A stretch of 64,000 bases of DNA, taken from assembly GCA_039881145.1 (NCBI GenBank), contig JAYKKI010000127.1, positions 1,178,001 through 1,242,000 on the forward strand. Reading direction: 5' to 3'. A program made the position numbers and the translations under genes. Shown piece after piece: positions 45,945 to 57,207 of the stretch. Origin of the DNA: Druceiella hillmani. Lineage: Eukaryota > Arthropoda > Insecta > Lepidoptera > Hepialidae. The stretch's first letter is position 1. Every line of letters starts with the position of its first letter. The notes under the pieces are model-generated. The model was not told the DNA's origin. It worked only from the letters and a program-made list of their open reading frames with translations, and did no database searches.

Positions 45945-48060
45945 TTTAATTCAGTGAGAAACAGCCTTAGTAATTTTCCTAAATTAGTCAGTATCAAGGT
46001 ACGTGATATTTGAAAAACCGTTAGTTTTATTGTATTGAATTAAATACTTAAATGTTTATAGACTGTAGGGCCTTAATTATTAATTTCTGATATTTCAGGC
46101 CTTTCCTAAGAAAAAGCTCTCGACAAACAGTCGCACGACAAATTTATTAAGGTTTCCGGTCCATGTTGAAAGTTAGAATAAGAAAAAATAAGAAGTTGAA
46201 AAGAATTATACGCATTTTTTTCAATATTTTCATCACTTATCAAGTTTTTTCAATATTACATATAAAATTCAAAGACACATGTAATTACCTTGCAATAGTT
46301 CAGCATTTCTGATGCGTGTTTATATTTAATAATAGAAGCTTCAAAAATATTTACATCATAATGAAGCTAAAATAAACAAAAGTGAAAATACCAAGAACAG
46401 TAGAATATTCACATTTCTGGAGCAATAAAATTGTGTTTCGAAAGTTAGTGTAATCACACTAATACAATTAACTTAACCTGAGAAAAAATTCACATATTCA
46501 TTTTATAAAACTCTTTCACACCACATTCAATTGGGGAAATAAAACGGGTAATAAAGCAGTTCATCAAACAAATCAAGAGATCACTCTGGTTGCAGACGAT
46601 TAATACTCTTATCTAGCTCTCTATATTCTCATATTGTCTACGACCGAAAATGTACCGAATTTACAAATTCTTTTTTGGCATTTAATTTTTTTGAAATGAT
46701 CATCAGTAAGACTTTAAAAAAGCATTAGCATTATAAAAATATAAGTTTCAAATGTTATGTAATTTTCTATTTTGCTGTAAATAATTTTTTTTCTGCTGAA
46801 AAATTAACATCGCTTGTTTCAAGTTACCAGCCGAGAATTTGGTCGATAAGAACACTCAATTCCGGAGCAAAAAATATTGATGTAAAATTAAAAATTAGAC
46901 CCGGAAAATCTGATATGAAATGATTTGCCTTAATTTTAGAAAGTTCACTTTGACTACCAACGGTGAGAGCTTGTGATTTAATTGCATTAACTGACAGGTT
47001 GGATCGAAGTACATCAGCCTTGGCATATATTTGAAAACTATCAAAATAATATTCCAACAAACTAATGAATTAATATTGGAAAAAGTAACGGAGAAAAAAT
47101 GCTCCTCGAACAAACCAGCTGACTAGTCGGTTCGATCAGAATGCGCATCTGAAAAATTTCCAAATGGTCCACAACTAAACGGCGACTGTGACATGAACTA
47201 AAATTAATCCATTATATGGACAATATTATTCTGACATATGTTAAGGTATCGTCAAACATTAAAAAGTCAGTGTGGTCCAATTCACTGATAAAATCAAGAA
47301 ATGCAATAATTATATACTAAGTATTATTCATGGCCAAGCGAACATCGCGTCTGATTTTTGTTTTAAACAATTAAAGTTTTTAATATAATTTTAAGTAAAT
47401 CACCTAATGTTATAAATACCTCAGCTAAATTTTAAACATTTTTACATCGTCCCCCCTAGACTATAATCTAAAATTAAGTAGGAAATATTACAGGTAATAT
47501 TCATCCTTAATTACAAAAAGCTTGAGAGTGACATCAATTAGGCGAATGAAATTATTGAACAGTAAACCTTTCAACAAGGTTCAAACGATATTATATAAAA
47601 TAGACTGAGAGGATTGCCCTTTCTCTCGCAGTACACTGATTGACAGACAAATAAGTTATTCAAACCGTTAATCAAAATTATGTCGCCAGTTGTTTCGTCG
47701 CCAGTTGTGGATTCCTCCGACAAAAGCAGAATGGGATAAAGCAAATAAGACATTATTTATTCACCGACAAGCCCGATTGCAAACGTGTCTCCAAAAATTT
47801 GCGAAATATTTTATTGCTAATTTAATGGATTTTGTCACCTGATGTCGGAATTTTAATGGTCTTTTTGAACTGTCTACATTAAAATAATTTTTGAAGTAAT
47901 TAAAAAAGCGGAGATTTATGCTTTTTTTAATGAAGTAAAACTTAAATGAAATTTTGTAATATTATTGCGACGGATATTATTGTGACGGCATTCCAAAATT
48001 TTGGAATAACTAAATAGAAAAATGAATCTTAAATTATGATGAAATTTGCTTTAATTAAAA
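45945..48060 (+). repeat. Duplicated segment C, copy 1
   Basis: Aligns in order with 59,885-62,140. Shared landmarks are CTTATCAAGTTTTTTCAATA, ATTCTCATATTGTCTACGAC, GAGCTTGTGATTTAATTGCA, AGCTGACTAGTCGGTTCG, TTCAACAAGGTTCAAACGAT, CTCCGACAAAAGCAGAATGG and TATTATTGTGACGG. Conservation is stronger than in families A and B. In copy 1 a frame at about 47,683-47,840 reads IPPTKAEWDKANKTLFIHRQ and onward to a stop; copy 2 has the same start (IPPTKAEWNKAN) but an early TAG. A TATATAAA at 47,594 and a CAGTA at 47,629 are kept in both copies. No known family is recognised. Confidence 0.8.
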
Positions 48061-50030
48061 AAAAACGTGAACTTTAATACTCGCATTCAAAGTTTCAAAC
48101 TTTCTTAGGTCTTTTCTTTAGGTATTTTCTAATTGATTACTAACAAATAATTTTATTATCGTTAACGGTTTTAATCAAAATAATGTCACGTCTCATAGAA
48201 AGCGATTTAATAGTACAAGTATTTGTTTTAATTAAAACTGTGTCCCGTTTTTAATATATTATTTATTCTGCTTATTAGGGAACAAAAACAGAGTACTTTG
48301 TCAAACAGTGTGAACTTGACAGAAATGATTTTCGTTTTATGTGAAAAATAATCTCTTTAGCGTTTCCTATGATTTATGTCACCCAACAAGGAAGCTTTGG
48401 TAAGCATGTTGCCATAATTTACAATTACATAAATAAATTTAAGTAGCAAATAATGTTATCATAGCCACGAAATGAACTTGCTTGGCTGGTACGAGCTGAC
48501 CAGCTATGCAATCCGTAACAATCGGGATGGCAAATCGGCCATCGATATTTAAAACATGTAAATTGTTTGAGTCCATACGGATATATGATGATATCGTTAC
48601 GGATATTATATTTAGAAGTTAAATGCAAGTTTATGAAATTCTTATGATTATTTTTTAAAATAAAAAGTTACTTCTGCTTTTTGGATGACTAGTGAACTTG
48701 CGTCTATTTTCAATACTTGGTACACGATAGGCCAAATTTGAGCCACTTTCTGTAACCGGTCGGTTCAGCTGTAGTTTTCTCTCCGTATTACCTTTGTTAG
48801 AGCAAACTGAAATTATATATTAATTACATAGATCTATTGTTTATTTGTTGGCCTTTGCACTGCTCGATAGAGATGCATGAAATAATACCGGTGAGCTGAG
48901 TAGAAAGTAACATATTCAAAAAGCAAATACAATATTTGTAATGTAATTGACTTGACTTGAATGTAATAAGCTGTTTAATTATATCCAAAAATTATCTGCC
49001 GGTTTTAAATAAACACCGGTCCTGTTTGTTATAAATTTTATTAGATGCAATAAAATTAAAATAATTACCCTTGTTTATTTGTTTAGTAAATCTATTTATC
49101 TACAACGTATTTATCTAAAACTGTATATTGCTGCAGCTCTGTGTTTGATTATGTATTTTAAAAAGCAAATGAAATGAGAAGAAAAATTACGTAACTATTT
49201 TGAGGAAAAATATCACATTTTTTTTAATTACAAGATTTTTGTAATCAACTTCTCTTATTTTCGAATCTAAGCTGCAATAGTTTAAAAAAAACTAATAATC
49301 GATACAATTAAAGCTTTATTAAATACCGTGTAAATCCTTGTGTGATGTAAGTATGCGCGCATCTTTTGTTTCACTCTGATATTGAAAAATTGTCCATCAA
49401 CATAATTCTATTAATATTATTATTTATCGACAAGTTTAGTATATCAACAAGTTTTCATGTTGTGATAAATGTAAATATTTAAAATATTAATTAATTACTC
49501 TCGATATGAATGTATTTTGTGTCGTATTTACTCGTAAGTATATATTTTATGATTAAATATGGTATACACATAACTTCACACTCATACTCCCCACTAAGAA
49601 ATGATAAAGTTTTGGCAACATTTTAAAATTTATTTATAGCTTACCTAGAAGAAATATCTCTCTTTTTATCACAAAATCACTTAAACAGAAGGCCCAAGTT
49701 TTTTCCACAATTAGTAATTTTTTTTTTCGTATTGAAATAGTAACCTCGGAAGCATTAGGATGAGATAAGATTGCTTAGGGAAAACAAGAATTTTCCTTTG
49801 AAAAGGGGCAAGGCTGAAATTGGTATGTAAATGGTATATATGTGGCCTAATTTGCGTTAACTTACCTCTATTGTTGTCTATTTTTTTCTGTATTCAGAAT
49901 TCCGTATCTCGACAAAAAGCGGAAAGGGATAAAGAATTCCTTTCTTCCCTTTTGAAGTAAGGAATTTTTCCAATAGAGGTATATATTTCACATTATTACT
50001 GACGTCCCGCTTTTAGGATGTCTCGTTGCT
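48061..50030. other. AT-rich non-coding stretch, nothing recognised
   Basis: A GC-richer patch at 48,460-48,560 (GCTTGGCTGGTACGAGCTGA) has no frame or motif of note. A 67-codon minus-strand frame over it is not recognised. Confidence 0.45.
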
Positions 50031-50035
50031 TCGTC

Positions 50036-50101
50036 TGGTTTCTAAGAAAAACGGTTGTGATATTTTTGTCTGTATGTCACAGACGTGTTTCTTAGAAACC
50101 A
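50036..50101. repeat. Short inverted repeat (14-bp arms)
   Basis: TGGTTTCTAAGAAA at 50,036-50,049 is the exact reverse complement of 50,088-50,101. Between them a second, smaller inverted pair (GTCTGT...ACAGAC) brings the middle of the loop together. Confidence 0.85.
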
Positions 50102-50610
50102 TTTGAAGTATGAACTAGAAATATTGCGCAGAGATAAAACTTTTTAATAATATATATGTATAATAAAAATTGTAAATATTCTGGGCACACAAATTAAGTA
50201 ATCAATTTCTTCTTCGATTTCAAGTTTCATATGGTGAATCATGTAAAAATATTTTTAGAAAGATCTTGAAAATATATTTTCTATGTTTTTAAATCATACA
50301 TTTATACAGATTTGAAGAAAAATATATCATTAATGAAGTCTCCCGCCTACTACCTCGAAAACTACTAAATTTAAACTTTACAAATAACAGAATTGTTAAA
50401 AGTTCATTGAAAATTCAGCAGTAGTTTAAAGGAAATCATAATATTTTCACCGCCGCTTTTGACGTATTAAGCAATGTATTTTCGCGGAGAAATATAAGTA
50501 GAAATCTATATACCCCTAAATGTCTATATATGCGTAGCGCTTTACTCGCAATACAAGTCCTTTTGGTGCTTAATGAGTATTTTAGTTAAATTGCAATTAT
50601 ATTAGTATAT
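50102..50610. other. Non-coding stretch, nothing recognised
   Basis: AT-rich with no supported feature. Confidence 0.5.
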
Positions 50611-50617
50611 ATTATTC

Positions 50618-50735
50618 GACACGGAGGTGTGTTGCGTAGATCCACAATGCTCACTAACTAGACGGTGCGGTTCACCGCGGAGTTCTCTGAATTCCGTCGT
50701 TAGTCGATCGTGGTTAGAGTGGTATTGACGGATAG
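50618..50735. other. CpG-rich patch, possible promoter or 5' exon, unproven
   Basis: In about 120 bp this holds around a dozen CG dinucleotides (for example GGTGCGGTTCACCGCGGAG and CCGTCGTTAGTCGATCGTGG), against a CpG-poor, AT-rich background. It includes a small palindrome (CGGTTCACCG/CGGTGAACCG). No TATA box at a fitting distance and no open frame of length is seen on either strand. It could be a 5' UTR or core promoter of an unseen gene, or the end of a mobile element. Confidence 0.25.
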
Positions 50736-51765
50736 AATTTTGAAAAATATCGGTACAGCGTATTATAAATATAAAAAATCACACATTTCAATTGTTAAAT
50801 GAATATTTATATTTATGTTTCAAAATAAAAGTGTGAACATAACCAACAACTCTTATGATTGATATTTACACTTGTAGGTAATTATATAATATGAAATATA
50901 TAACAAGACTTTTTAAAAATAATTATCAATTTTTAACATCAATAATTTAATTTTAACAAGTATAATCAAATGTCACCTGTATACTTCTGCAACTTAAATA
51001 AACATAAATATAACAAACTTTAGTTAACGAATTTTTGACTGTTAGAAGTACCGAAAAATCAGGCTATTCCCGCATCTCAGGACGTCTTTTATTTCACGCA
51101 TAAGGCTTTCACGGGACGAATAATAACTTACCTAAAAGACCGGATGATTCTCGGAAAAAGAGACATATAGAAATCTAACTAAAGAAAGGAGCGACATTTG
51201 TAATCGTGTGAATAAATATCACAGACCAGTGACGCCCAGCAGTGCCACTTTTACGAGAAATACCCAAGGTGGCGATTGTGGGCATTACCTTCAATAACAC
51301 ATGCAGTGAAGAAACATAAATCAAGAAATGGTCTGAGCCAGATATGATGAATGTGATATTAGTTTTTATAATAACGGTTGTCATCCATTCAAATACACTC
51401 GTCTTTGCTCCTTTATATTTCTTTTCATGTTATACTTACCACTGCAGTTTTGATATTTGTTTAGATAATATTGAATGCTGGGAAGTCGGAAAAATTCATA
51501 ATTAAGCAATATAATTTACAATTTTCTAATCGAGAATTTGTTCTAAATAAAATATTGTGAACAAAGTTTAATTTTATGTTTTCAAAGATAAAATAAAAAA
51601 ATATTAAATATTATTTTTTAAGCCTTTAAATCATTATGAGCTTTTAATTTACACGTAAAGTTTTCTGAAAATGTTACTAGTATTTTCAAAAAATCGACAT
51701 TTCTTTCATTGTTTCCCATAGGAAAGTGAAATTGCTTATTTAATGGTACTAGATTTATTATCGGA
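50736..51765. other. Non-coding stretch; unidentified GC-richer patch at 51.06-51.36 kb
   Basis: The minus-strand frame at 51,175-51,384 (ISGSDHFLIYVSSLHVLL, then GISRKSGTAGRHWSVI) lies in a GC-richer patch. The SGSDHFLI string recalls the end of LINE endonucleases (SSDHFPI), but the rest does not fit, so I leave it unnamed. Confidence 0.35.
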
Positions 51766-51767
51766 TT

Positions 51768-52118
51768 TTCTTTTATCCTTCCCCTTTGCCTTTGCATTCG
51801 CCTTCGGCCTTCGATGTCGCCTTCCCATTCACCTTCGCGTTCGCCCTCGCGTTCGCCTTTCACTTTCCCTTCTCCTTCCCCGTTGCCTTCCGCTATTCCC
51901 TCCGCTACTCCCTCCCATTCCTCCCCTCACCATCACCCCCTTTTCCACCCCTCTCTTCATCTTAACATACTCCTTCCCTCCCTCTCCCTCCCCTTTCCCC
52001 ACCCCTTCCCCTTGCCCTACACTTTTCACGTCCACTCTCTCTTTTCCTTCCGTTCCCTTCCCTTCACCTTCCCCTTCCACTCCCCCTGCACCTTCTTTTC
52101 CCCGTACATTCCTCTTCA
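51768..52118 (+). repeat. Polypyrimidine tract (C/T-rich strand asymmetry)
   Basis: About 350 bp in which the plus strand is almost all C and T, built from variations of CCTTCG, CCTTCC and CTCCCTT, with some six-base periodicity near the left end (CTTTGCCTTTGCATTCGCCT). The 96-135-codon frames on both strands are consequences of this composition (Ser/Pro/Phe/Leu forward, Gly/Glu/Lys/Arg reverse) and not genes. Long mirror-rich homopurine-homopyrimidine DNA can form triplex structures. Confidence 0.9.
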
Positions 52119-53920
52119 TTCGTTATTGACTTCACATGGAAAAAATATGACCGACATTAAATCGCATGTACGTGTCGCTGCGTGCTTTGCGAATTTCATT
52201 CCGAACATTCTGCAACAGTAGCTAGACACTGCAAAATTTCAGACAGTAGCCATAGATGCTCTTTTTTATTTCCGTTATTTTACTTATTCTGACAGATATA
52301 CGAAGCGGCAACCCCATTTCATAACATGATATGACTCGTTCTTTAAACTGTGGTAACTTATAAACTTCGACTTGAACTATTGTTATGATTGCACATGCAT
52401 GTTAATTAAATACGATTGTTAAGTCTACAAAAACCTGATTTCCCTATTTGATCCGGCCTCGAGATTAATGAATCACACAAACTTCATAAGCAAAAAAAGT
52501 GGAGATAGTACCTATTTTGGATACCAGCCACCATGATGTCCACTTTGTATAGATATTGAAAGTTCTAAAAACTTGTAAATAAAAATTGAGCTATTGGAAA
52601 GGATAATATTAAATACTTAGAAGAGCTATAAAAATATTTCTTTTAAATAAAATTGTTGTTATCCAGTCGAGATAAAGAAAGAGAAAAAATTAACATAACG
52701 ATTTGAATATTTCTAAACTAGATATAATTTATTAGTTACTTTCCTGCAACACACTCAAATAATTTTTACCACGTTAGTAAATAAGAATATAATAATTATG
52801 ACTAACTATAATAACAATAAATTACATTTATGAGTGTAAGTGAAGAATTCGTACATGCGAAATGAATAACAAAATTAACCAAAAAAAATTTGGTTTGGTA
52901 TTCAGATACGATGATAACAAAGTAAATGTAAGGGATCAAAACAGACATAATTATTAGAAAGACATAATTATTATAGAACATTATTAAATGACATATTTTT
53001 CAGACCTCATTAACGACGCTTTTCTCCGAAAACTGTTGTAAATTACAGTAAAAGATGAAAAGCAAAGTTTGACTTTTTCCTCGTTATTTGTATCGATTGA
53101 TTTTTTTATACGTTCGTCTGGAAATATAACGATAACCCACCCGTTCAAAAGTTTTCGTTTTAAAAATATTCGCATTTTTGTATATGTCCTCGGTCGAATT
53201 ACTGACTAATCGAATAGTGTTTCTTTATTATATTTCTTTTTTTGTTTCGACTGAAATATGTATAGTTTACGCAATAAACAAATCTGATAAAAAATTACCT
53301 TAAAGTGTGGGTTGTGCATTAACAGATCTAATATTATAATAAGGCTTAGTCTGGATTTAGAGGCGAGCTGTGGAAGTTTCAAGGATGATACCGAGGACGA
53401 CTTTGGAACACTCTTTAGATCTTCTTTCGTCCTGAGGATAAAAAATCCTTTTATAAACTTTTTGTCTCTAGTTTTTAACCACGATACTCAAATTTAGCAG
53501 AATTTCTTAAAATATATTCAATTTATTCAAGGATTTAGGAAAATCATTGAATTTACAAAACAGTAATTCAAATCCCTGAACACGTAAATCGTATATTTGT
53601 TTGTGAAAGTATTATAGATCGGTTTTGACGAATTGTATTTTCAAAAATGTTTCAACTTTTGTAACCTTTTTAATAGCGAGTGATTGAAATTAAATTAAAT
53701 TAAATTAGATAATGCTTTAAAGTTTAAAATTTAATTTTTTTTAATATTCTTTCCTCAAAATAAAAATGAAACCTTTATAAGGTCACTTACGTTAATTTTT
53801 CAGAGGCGTCTACCTCAAAAAGCGTTAGAAGTATAAAAAATCTGCATTACATCTCTTGTCCCTTAAAAGTGTTCCTATGCACGTATTTTTGAGGTGATTA
53901 ATAAAATATTCTATCATAAT
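52119..53920. other. Non-coding stretch, nothing recognised
   Basis: Small frames (52,984-53,175; 53,312-53,497) without motif. Confidence 0.45.
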
Positions 53921-53921
53921 A

Positions 53922-54250
53922 ATGGGGTTCCGCACCTCAAAAAGAAAGAAAAGAAAATCATAAGATCCTTTTACTGCCCGTCTATCTGTCTGCCTGTCTG
54001 CAAAGACCATTTTTATCAGGAACACGTGAAGATATCGAGTTGAAATTAATATAAAATACTTGGAGCTATGATTCTTTGGAGCTTCAAAGAAATCAAGCTT
54101 CTAAGCCTTTGCAGTAAAAAAAACATGAAAATTCGGCATTATGCAGTATTTTTTTACGTTCATTAATAAATCAAAACCTATAAGCCACTTTCCGTTGACC
54201 TAAAATCATGAATTTTGGCAAGAAGCAAGGTCTTGCAAGTAAAGGAGAAA
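53922..54250 (+). repeat. Dispersed insect repeat ('GGGGTTCCGCACCTC ... CTGTCTGCCTGTCTG')
   Basis: Begins GGGGTTCCGCACCTCAAAAA, runs through an A-rich block, ATAAGATCCTTTTACTGCCC and GTCTATCTGTCTGCCTGTCT, and continues with GATATCGAGTTGAAATTAAT and TCAAGCTTCTAAGCCTTTGC. This layout is well known from many insect genomes, where it belongs to abundant non-autonomous elements. A related inverted copy lies in the Helitron (12,225-12,320). Confidence 0.6.
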
Positions 54251-54782
54251 ATCCAAAAATTAATAATTTGTAATTATATAACATAGAATTTTTTTTAATA
54301 TGCGCCTGCAGAAGATTTATTGGGCAAATAATATATTCATTATGTAAAATTTAAATTTTTTTAAAAGTTTAATAGGAATATTAAGTACCATTAAATGTTT
54401 ATAAATACCTAAATTTACACGGAACCTTCTTAGTTCAAGTCCAATGACAGGTTTTAATTTATCATTCAATTTATTATCAATAAATCTTATGTTCAAATAT
54501 GTGTTTTGTGTCAGCAAGGATATAAAGCTTTTTTATAACTTCTCAATAATTCTAGCAATTTATTATTCACATTTATTGCCCTATTTATGCCAACATTACT
54601 CTCAGATCAAATTACTGTGATCTACGTAGCGAATAGATCAATTACGCAATTTTATTAAATTTTGATTAACAGTCTTTAATTAGTAGATTGAAAATTAGCT
54701 ATTTATTCGCATATAAAAATAAACAAAATAATCTAATTTTCTTTTAATAAAACAGAAAATACTCATTGATTACAAGAAGCAT
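54251..54782. other. Non-coding stretch, left flank of the piggyBac element
   Basis: AT-rich, no supported feature. Confidence 0.5.
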
Positions 54783-54830
54783 TTAACCCTTAACTGGTAT
54801 CGTAAATTTGACAAACGTAACTGGTATTAT

Positions 54831-54848
54831 GGGGGCCGCGCGGCCCCC
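54831..54848. repeat. Subterminal GC palindrome, left end of piggyBac element
   Basis: A perfect 18-bp palindrome, GGGGGCCGCGCGGCCCCC, 27 bp inside the left terminal repeat. It is a striking all-GC block in AT-rich DNA. Confidence 0.95.
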
Positions 54849-55230
54849 CTATGATTTTTATTTCTAGCAAACAAATTTTAACTATGTCCTTGATTAAATG
54901 CTCATAAATGACAAATAATAGGCTCGATGTATGCTTTTTATTTTATACTATACATATACTATATATATACTTTTTATTTTTATAAATCTTGTTATTTATT
55001 ATTATTAGAGATCACAAAATAGTAAAAACTTTTTGGTAATATTATTTACGTTAATAATAAATATGAAAGTTATTGTTTGGAAAGTTATAACCAAAAATAA
55101 TATTATTTTACTTAATCTAGAATATGTAAACTTAAATAAAAAATAACGCTTTATAGTCTCCTATTAACATTTCACAAAAATCTGCTTGAATCTTCACTTA
55201 AAACTTATGAATACAATAACAAAACTTTTT

Positions 55231-56971
55231 TCAGTCTTGACAATTATCACATAGTGCTTTTGTGCTACTATGTACTTCGCAAATGAATTCTGAACAATTA
55301 TTGGACATTGTAGCAAATTTTTCATCTTTTTTTCTATCACATAATTGACAACGTCTGCTTTTCAAGACGTTTTGGCTTGAAGTAGCAACATTAGACGTCG
55401 AGGGTAATGACGCCACGTTAGCTGCTAAGAAATTATCAATTATATCGCGCAAATTTCTGGGGTACTTCAAATACTCAGTTTTTCTCTTTGTGATGTATTC
55501 TTTGATGAGTTTTACACCAACAGATTTTATGTAGTTCTTTCCCTTCATTCTTTTCTCAGTATTTGAACCTTTCCACAAGACATAGCCGTTCACGCAAACA
55601 ATATTTAGGATACCAGCAAATACTATACTTGGCCAACGTCGTGTTCTACGAGCTACTGAGTAATTGGCTCATTTTTGATCTAAGGCATCCACTCCACCTT
55701 TTGTGGAGTTGAAAAACTCAATAATCTCCGGTTTCTTTGTACGTTCAATAACATTTTTGTCATGATGCATTGAAGAAATCATTACAACGCTTTGATTTTT
55801 TTTGGCACAAAAGAAGATAGTGTTATTTTAGCTGTAAATCCAATAACACAAGATCCTGGATTTCTATGCTTATGATTTGAATGCAGTGGGGATTTCACGT
55901 TTGTTTTTTCGTAAAGTCCCAACGTACGTCAAATTTTTTTCGAGTAAGGCATCAGCCAACTCCACCGAAGAAAACCAGTTATCTGCTGTTATGTTCCTGT
56001 TTGATCCAAAAATCGGGGAAGCCAACTGTACTACGGACTGTGTAGGAATAGATGGTTGCCCTCTTATACGTTCCTGCTGTTTACCTGTATATATGAAAGC
56101 GTTATATAAATAGTGAGTCTTAGTATCACACATACATAATATTTTGATGCCGCATTTAGCAGGCTTTGATTTCATGTACACTCTGAAAAGGCATCGGCCT
56201 CGGAATGGACATGACATTTCGTCAATAGTGATATATTCTGAACAACATTAATTTTTTTGGCAGTTTTCTATAAACTTATCAAATATTTTAGAAATTAGTG
56301 ATGCGCGATTCACAGCCTTTCGCTCCTCTCTCGATGCAATATCATCAAACCAAAAATTTGACAAAATAAACAAAAATCTTTTCAAAGACATGGTAGCTCT
56401 AAAAATATCACGACCTATTCCGTCTGTAGCCCACAAAGATTCTACGTCTTTATGTCCTGATTTGAACACTCGTGTCAACAGCAAAATACCTATAAAAGCT
56501 TTCATCTCTGTAACAGGTACGTGGTTAGTCCAATATGCAACCGCAGTAGTCTTTTCCGATTTCTTGGTAATCTTCTCATTAGTGTATTTGGTTATAATTC
56601 GTATAATGTTATTATCAACTAGCAATTCAAACGATTCCTTGGTAGTAATATTACTTTTAGATGCAGCGGCATCAATCAAACCAGGTTTTTGCCTTATTAT
56701 ATTATGCTGATTGACTAAGTCCTCCAACATTTTCATCTTCACTCTCTGAGGAAGACGCTTGAGTATCAGAATCCACTTCGCCATAATCGTCAGAATCAAG
56801 TGTTACTGGATCTTCACAATAATTAAAAATTTCACTATCACTACATTCGTCTTCTGGTCTGGCTCCAATCATTGATTCGGAATCAGGATCTTTGTTTACG
56901 ATCTCTCCTATTGTTTTATCACTTAAATGCCGCGATATTTTGATTAAATAACTGTAAAAAAGAAGACACAA
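55231..56971 (-). pseudogene. piggyBac-type transposase, disrupted by frameshifts and stops
   Basis: The transposase cuts and pastes the element at TTAA sites using a DDD triad in an RNase H-like fold. The N-terminal acidic region (56,971-56,702, with CSDSEIF, LDSDDYGEV and SSSESEDEN) is in a different frame from the rest, so a frameshift lies at about 56,705-56,750. The core domain reads from about 56,700 (TTKESFELLVDNNIIRIITK, WATDGIGRDIFRATMSLKRF) to an in-frame TAA at 56,250-56,248. It then resumes in the same frame with YITIDEMSCPFRGRCLFRVY. First Asp: codon 56,223-56,221. Second Asp: NITADNWFSS, codon 55,983-55,981. A small deletion near 55,872 and a one-base loss in an A run at 55,796-55,803 shift and restore the frame. 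Third Asp: GGVDALDQ, codon 55,689-55,687, followed by a TGA at 55,671-55,669. A Cys-rich C-terminal domain follows (RRCQLCDRKK, CSEFICEVH, CDNCQD), as in many piggyBac proteins. Confidence 0.95.
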
Positions 56972-57166
56972 ATAGAAATTATAATGTCAAAAAACTAACG
57001 TAACTGGTATCGTGGGGGCCGTCCAGACACGTGCATACCTGCGTCCTGGTAAGAGATGCAACGCCCAACGTCCGGCACCCGCTTCGAATAGCGACGTAAT
57101 GAGAATACTTAAAATGGCGGCTGCCCACGATGTTTAGCTTGTTAGGAAATATAGAAAATGTTATGC

Positions 57167-57188
57167 GTGGGGGCCGCGCGGCCCCCAC
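57167..57188. repeat. Subterminal GC palindrome, right end of piggyBac element
   Basis: Same GC core as at the left end, with GT...AC added for a 22-bp perfect palindrome that overlaps the start of the right terminal repeat by two bases. Confidence 0.95.
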
Positions 57189-57207
57189 GATATCAGTTAA
57201 GGGTTAA

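Larger units (their letters stand above)
54783..57207 (-). mobile_element. piggyBac-like DNA transposon with TTAA target duplications
   Basis: TTAA at 54,783-54,786 and 57,204-57,207 flanks a 2,417-bp element (54,787-57,203). The terminal inverted repeats are CCCTTAACTGGTATCGT at 54,787-54,803 and its reverse complement at 57,187-57,203 with one mismatch. Exact TTAA duplication and a CCC-type terminus define the piggyBac superfamily. Just inside each end is a GC palindrome, GGGGGCCGCGCGGCCCCC, at 54,831-54,848 and 57,169-57,186. The motif TAACTGGTAT recurs at 54,791, 54,819 and 57,001, probably subterminal transposase-binding repeats. The element carries one damaged transposase gene on the minus strand. 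Well-kept termini suggest that it could still be moved in trans. Confidence 0.97.

Noticed and set aside
46824..47113. Overlapping minus-strand frames of 72 and 78 codons in segment C copy 1
   Set aside because: The matching region of copy 2 (about 60.9-61.15 kb) has indels and stops that break both frames, so the conservation is not that of a coding region.
47590..47635. TATATAAA plus CAGTA as a core promoter kept in both segment C copies
   Set aside because: The spacing to the start-site-like CAGTA is longer than the usual 30 or so bases and TATAAA is common by chance in AT-rich DNA; kept only as a remark in the segment C finding.
51175..51384. LINE endonuclease end (SGSDHFLI)
   Set aside because: Only a single short string fits; upstream and downstream text do not follow any endonuclease that I recognise.
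51743..52221. Frames of 96, 128 and 135 codons on both strands
   Set aside because: Produced by the strand-biased C/T-rich tract; low-complexity Pro/Ser/Phe or Gly/Glu/Arg text on opposite strands at once.
55877..56710. Plus-strand frames of 78 and 106 codons within the piggyBac element
   Set aside because: Antisense shadows of the transposase, which has the recognisable motifs on the minus strand.
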